7,404 nt of DNA, from positions 1-7,404 of the forward strand of contig SABI01000119.1 of NCBI GenBank assembly GCA_009929055.1. Direction: 5' to 3'. Of this stretch, positions 5,698 to 7,404 are shown piece after piece. Source of the DNA: Spirochaetia bacterium (lineage in GTDB: Bacteria; Spirochaetota; Spirochaetia; Sphaerochaetales; Sphaerochaetaceae). The translations under genes and the position numbers were made by a program. The notes under the pieces were generated by a model. That model did not search any database. It was not told where the DNA came from and saw only the letters and a list, made by a program, of their open reading frames with translations. Position 1 is the first letter of the stretch. The number at the start of each line of letters is the position of its first letter.

Positions 5698-6354
5698 ATG
5701 ACAGGGGAAAGAAAACAATTTATCACATCAGCAGAACAGGCATATGAAATCATTTGCGCTAAGATCATCAGCGGGGAATTAAAGCCGGGAGAGAAACTTA
5801 CTCGTCGTCAGATGGCATCAGTTACAGGTCTTAGTGTAATACCTGTCATAGAAGCATTACACCGCCTTGAGGGGGAGGGCCTTGTGATATCAGAACCCCA
5901 CTTCGGCTCTCGAGTCATTGATTTAGATGAGAAGATGATTATAGACCGCTTTGCCCTTAGAATGGCGATAGAGTGTCAAGTAATAAGAAACCTTACCATA
6001 AAGCATAACCCACGTGATATTGAACAACTAAGAATGCTTGCAAAGAACCTAGACCTATATAAGAGAGATGAAGATGACCAAGATGAGTTTTGGAAATATC
6101 ACTTTGACTTTCATATTAAGCTAGCCCAACTCAGTAGAGTCGATTCATTTGTGGCCGAACTCAAACGATTAAACCTCTTTGATATCCTCAGAAGAACAAT
6201 AGTTACCTACACTAAAGTGAAAGGGAAAGAAGTGCCAGAGCGGCACCATGAAAAACTTATTGAAGCGATAGAGAGCGGAGATAGAGAACTCGCAGAAGCA
6301 ACGATGAGAGAACATATTAATTTCTCTGGTCTTGTAAGAGAAGAGCAGTTTTAA
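5698..6354 (+). CDS. GntR-family transcriptional regulator (FadR/FCD subfamily)
   Basis: The protein has 218 residues from the ATG. The N-terminal winged helix-turn-helix spans about 12-75: AYEIICAKIISGELKPGEKL, then the HTH RRQMASVTGLSVIPVIEAL and RLEGEGLV, then the wing. The FCD effector domain (about 85-210) has FHIKLA (His139), HEKLIEAIESGD (His184) and MREHI (His206), the His positions that hold a metal in many FCD proteins. The Asp usually four residues before the first His is His135 here, with Asp137 nearby. The recognition segment reads SVIPVIEAL where most members have SRTPVREAL, so its operator may be atypical. A TTG at 5656 is in frame, but it has no ribosome-binding site and overhangs the usual N-terminus; AAGGGA (5685-5690) precedes the ATG. 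Divergent placement beside tctC suggests it controls the operon and itself, with a carboxylate as likely inducer. Confidence 0.93.
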   Translation: MTGERKQFITSAEQAYEIICAKIISGELKPGEKLTRRQMASVTGLSVIPVIEALHRLEGEGLVISEPHFGSRVIDLDEKMIIDRFALRMAIECQVIRNLTIKHNPRDIEQLRMLAKNLDLYKRDEDDQDEFWKYHFDFHIKLAQLSRVDSFVAELKRLNLFDILRRTIVTYTKVKGKEVPERHHEKLIEAIESGDRELAEATMREHINFSGLVREEQF

Positions 6355-6395
6355 TATCTCTTTATTAATAGAGAAGCAACATAATCAGGATATAT

Positions 6396-6421
6396 TGAGA
6401 GTTCTTTATCAAGAACACTCA
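6396..6421 (+). repeat. Hairpin in the spacer before the dehydrogenase gene
   Basis: TGAG (6396-6399) and CTCA (6418-6421) flank GTTCTT (6401-6406), loop TATC, AAGAAC (6411-6416). The stem has ten pairs broken by one A-A mismatch. No T-run follows, so it is probably not a terminator. It sits about 17 bases before the dehydrogenase ribosome-binding site. It could be an operator or an RNA element that sets downstream expression. A weaker hairpin (TCTCT 6357-6361, AGAGA 6370-6374) directly follows the regulator stop. Confidence 0.4.
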
Positions 6422-6448
6422 GGTGAACAATAGAGAAAGGGAGAAGAG

Positions 6449-7404
6449 ATGAAGAAAAAGATAGTTATACTCGATGGATACACATTAAACCCAGGAGATA
6501 TTAGCTGGGATGGATTTCACTCATTAGGAGAAGTTACCCTCCATGAGAGAACTGATAATGCTTCAATTATTGAACGAATTGGGGATGCTGAAATTGTTAT
6601 TACCAACAAAACACCCCTTGATGCTTCTACAATAGATGCATGTACGAGTATCTCATACATAGGAGTATTAGCTACTGGCTACAACGTAGTTGATGTAGCT
6701 CATGCTACAAGTAAAGGAATCGTTGTAACTAATATTCCAACCTACGGAACAACAGCAGTTTCTCAATATGTATTTGCCCTTCTGTTAGAACTAGCCCACC
6801 ATGTAGGGGAACACTCTAGATCAGTAAAAAATGGGGACTGGAAAAGATCAAAAGATTTTTGTTATTGGAATTACCCCCTTTTTGAACTAAGTGGCAAAAC
6901 TCTTGGAATTATAGGTCTTGGTAGGATTGGATATGCTACAGCAAAGATAGCTAAAGGTTTTGGAATGAATGTTGTTGCCTATGATGAATACCAAAACAAA
7001 GATCTTCAAGGAGATGTGTTTACCTACCTCTCTTTAGATGACCTGTATAAAGTTAGTGATGTTATTAGCCTTCACTGTCCTCTTACTGCTAGTACAACAG
7101 GACTAATTAATGAAAATTCTATCAAAAAGATGAAACAAGGAGTCTTTATAATAAATACTTCAAGGGGACCACTCATTAATGAAAAAGACGCAGCAAAAGC
7201 CCTCGAAGAAGGACACCTAGGAGGACTCGCGGTAGACGTGTTAACACAAGAGCCACCACGAGAAGAGAATCCACTCCTAGAATCCCCTAAGAGCATAGTA
7301 ACCCCACATATCGCATGGGCTCCAAAAGAGTCCCGCTCTCGCCTAATGGATATTGCTGTTACTAACCTGAAAAGCTTCCTTGAAGGAAAAATAGTGAATC
7401 AAGT
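6449..7404 (+). CDS. D-2-hydroxyacid dehydrogenase (hydroxypyruvate/glyoxylate reductase-like), 3' end cut by window
   Basis: The frame runs 318 codons to the right edge without a stop and begins MKKKIVILDGYTLNPGDISW. The family is about 320 residues, so only the last few are missing. It reversibly reduces 2-oxo acids to D-2-hydroxyacids with NAD(P)H. The catalytic-domain motif NKTPLD (53-58) and LATGYNVVDV (74-83) are followed by the Rossmann motif GIIGLGRIG (153-161). Asp179, at the end of strand two (VVAYD), favours NAD over NADP. The catalytic triad is complete: Arg239 (INTSRG), Glu268 (DVLTQEPP) and His287 (TPHIAW). AGGGAG (6438-6443), five bases before the ATG, supports the start. The glycerate dehydrogenase-like N-terminus suggests hydroxypyruvate, glyoxylate or tartronate semialdehyde-type chemistry. 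It follows the regulator by 94 bases on the same strand and may share its transcript. Its exact substrate is uncertain. Confidence 0.93.
   Translation, partial: MKKKIVILDGYTLNPGDISWDGFHSLGEVTLHERTDNASIIERIGDAEIVITNKTPLDASTIDACTSISYIGVLATGYNVVDVAHATSKGIVVTNIPTYGTTAVSQYVFALLLELAHHVGEHSRSVKNGDWKRSKDFCYWNYPLFELSGKTLGIIGLGRIGYATAKIAKGFGMNVVAYDEYQNKDLQGDVFTYLSLDDLYKVSDVISLHCPLTASTTGLINENSIKKMKQGVFIINTSRGPLINEKDAAKALEEGHLGGLAVDVLTQEPPREENPLLESPKSIVTPHIAWAPKESRSRLMDIAVTNLKSFLEGKIVNQ

Noticed and set aside
6357..6374. Intrinsic terminator after the regulator
   Set aside because: The stem is only 5 bp, AT-rich and not followed by a T-tract.
7072..7296. 74-codon minus-strand open frame
   Set aside because: It is antisense to the NAD-binding and catalytic part of the hydroxyacid dehydrogenase, which carries all the motifs.

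Overview
The window holds a compact carboxylate uptake and catabolism locus from an AT-rich bacterium (my impression is a GC content in the high thirties; not computed). The best taxonomic hint is the N-terminus of the solute-binding protein, where a hydrophobic leader ends in ...LSAQGQKDG. That style resembles exported proteins of spirochaetes (Sphaerochaeta/Treponema relatives). This is weak inference from one protein.

Layout. Positions 1-74 carry no gene but three adjacent foldbacks. At 75-818 (+) is the C-terminal third of an AAA-family ATPase without its P-loop, read as a gene remnant. From 5498 down to 902, on the minus strand, runs a five-gene operon: tctC-tctB-tctA (tripartite tricarboxylate transporter: periplasmic binding protein, small membrane subunit, large membrane subunit), then an RraA-family (HMG/CHA aldolase-like) protein, then an HpcH/HpaI-family aldolase. 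Divergent from it are a GntR/FCD regulator (5698-6354, +) and, behind that, a D-2-hydroxyacid dehydrogenase (6449 to the right edge, +). The dehydrogenase is complete except for its last few residues.

How the parts may work together. TctC would capture an organic acid and TctA/TctB import it. The two aldolase-type enzymes would act on 4-hydroxy-2-oxo acids, typically releasing pyruvate plus an aldehyde or 2-oxo acid. The hydroxyacid dehydrogenase would interconvert a 2-oxo acid (hydroxypyruvate/glyoxylate type) with its hydroxyacid. The GntR/FCD protein is the obvious local regulator. The spacer between the divergent units (5514-5697) contains a good sigma-70 promoter for tctC, a probable opposing promoter, a 7-5-7 palindrome over both -10 elements, and a second 10-bp inverted repeat in the regulator leader. 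The substrate cannot be read from sequence; a sugar (di)acid or branched hydroxy-dicarboxylate is plausible.

No CRISPR array, rRNA, tRNA or complete mobile element was seen. No stretch over 300 bases lacks a gene. I found no clearly unprecedented system. The most useful observations are the operator/promoter architecture, the regulator's atypical recognition helix, the tctC-tctB hairpin, and the pairing of two unrelated aldolase families in one operon.
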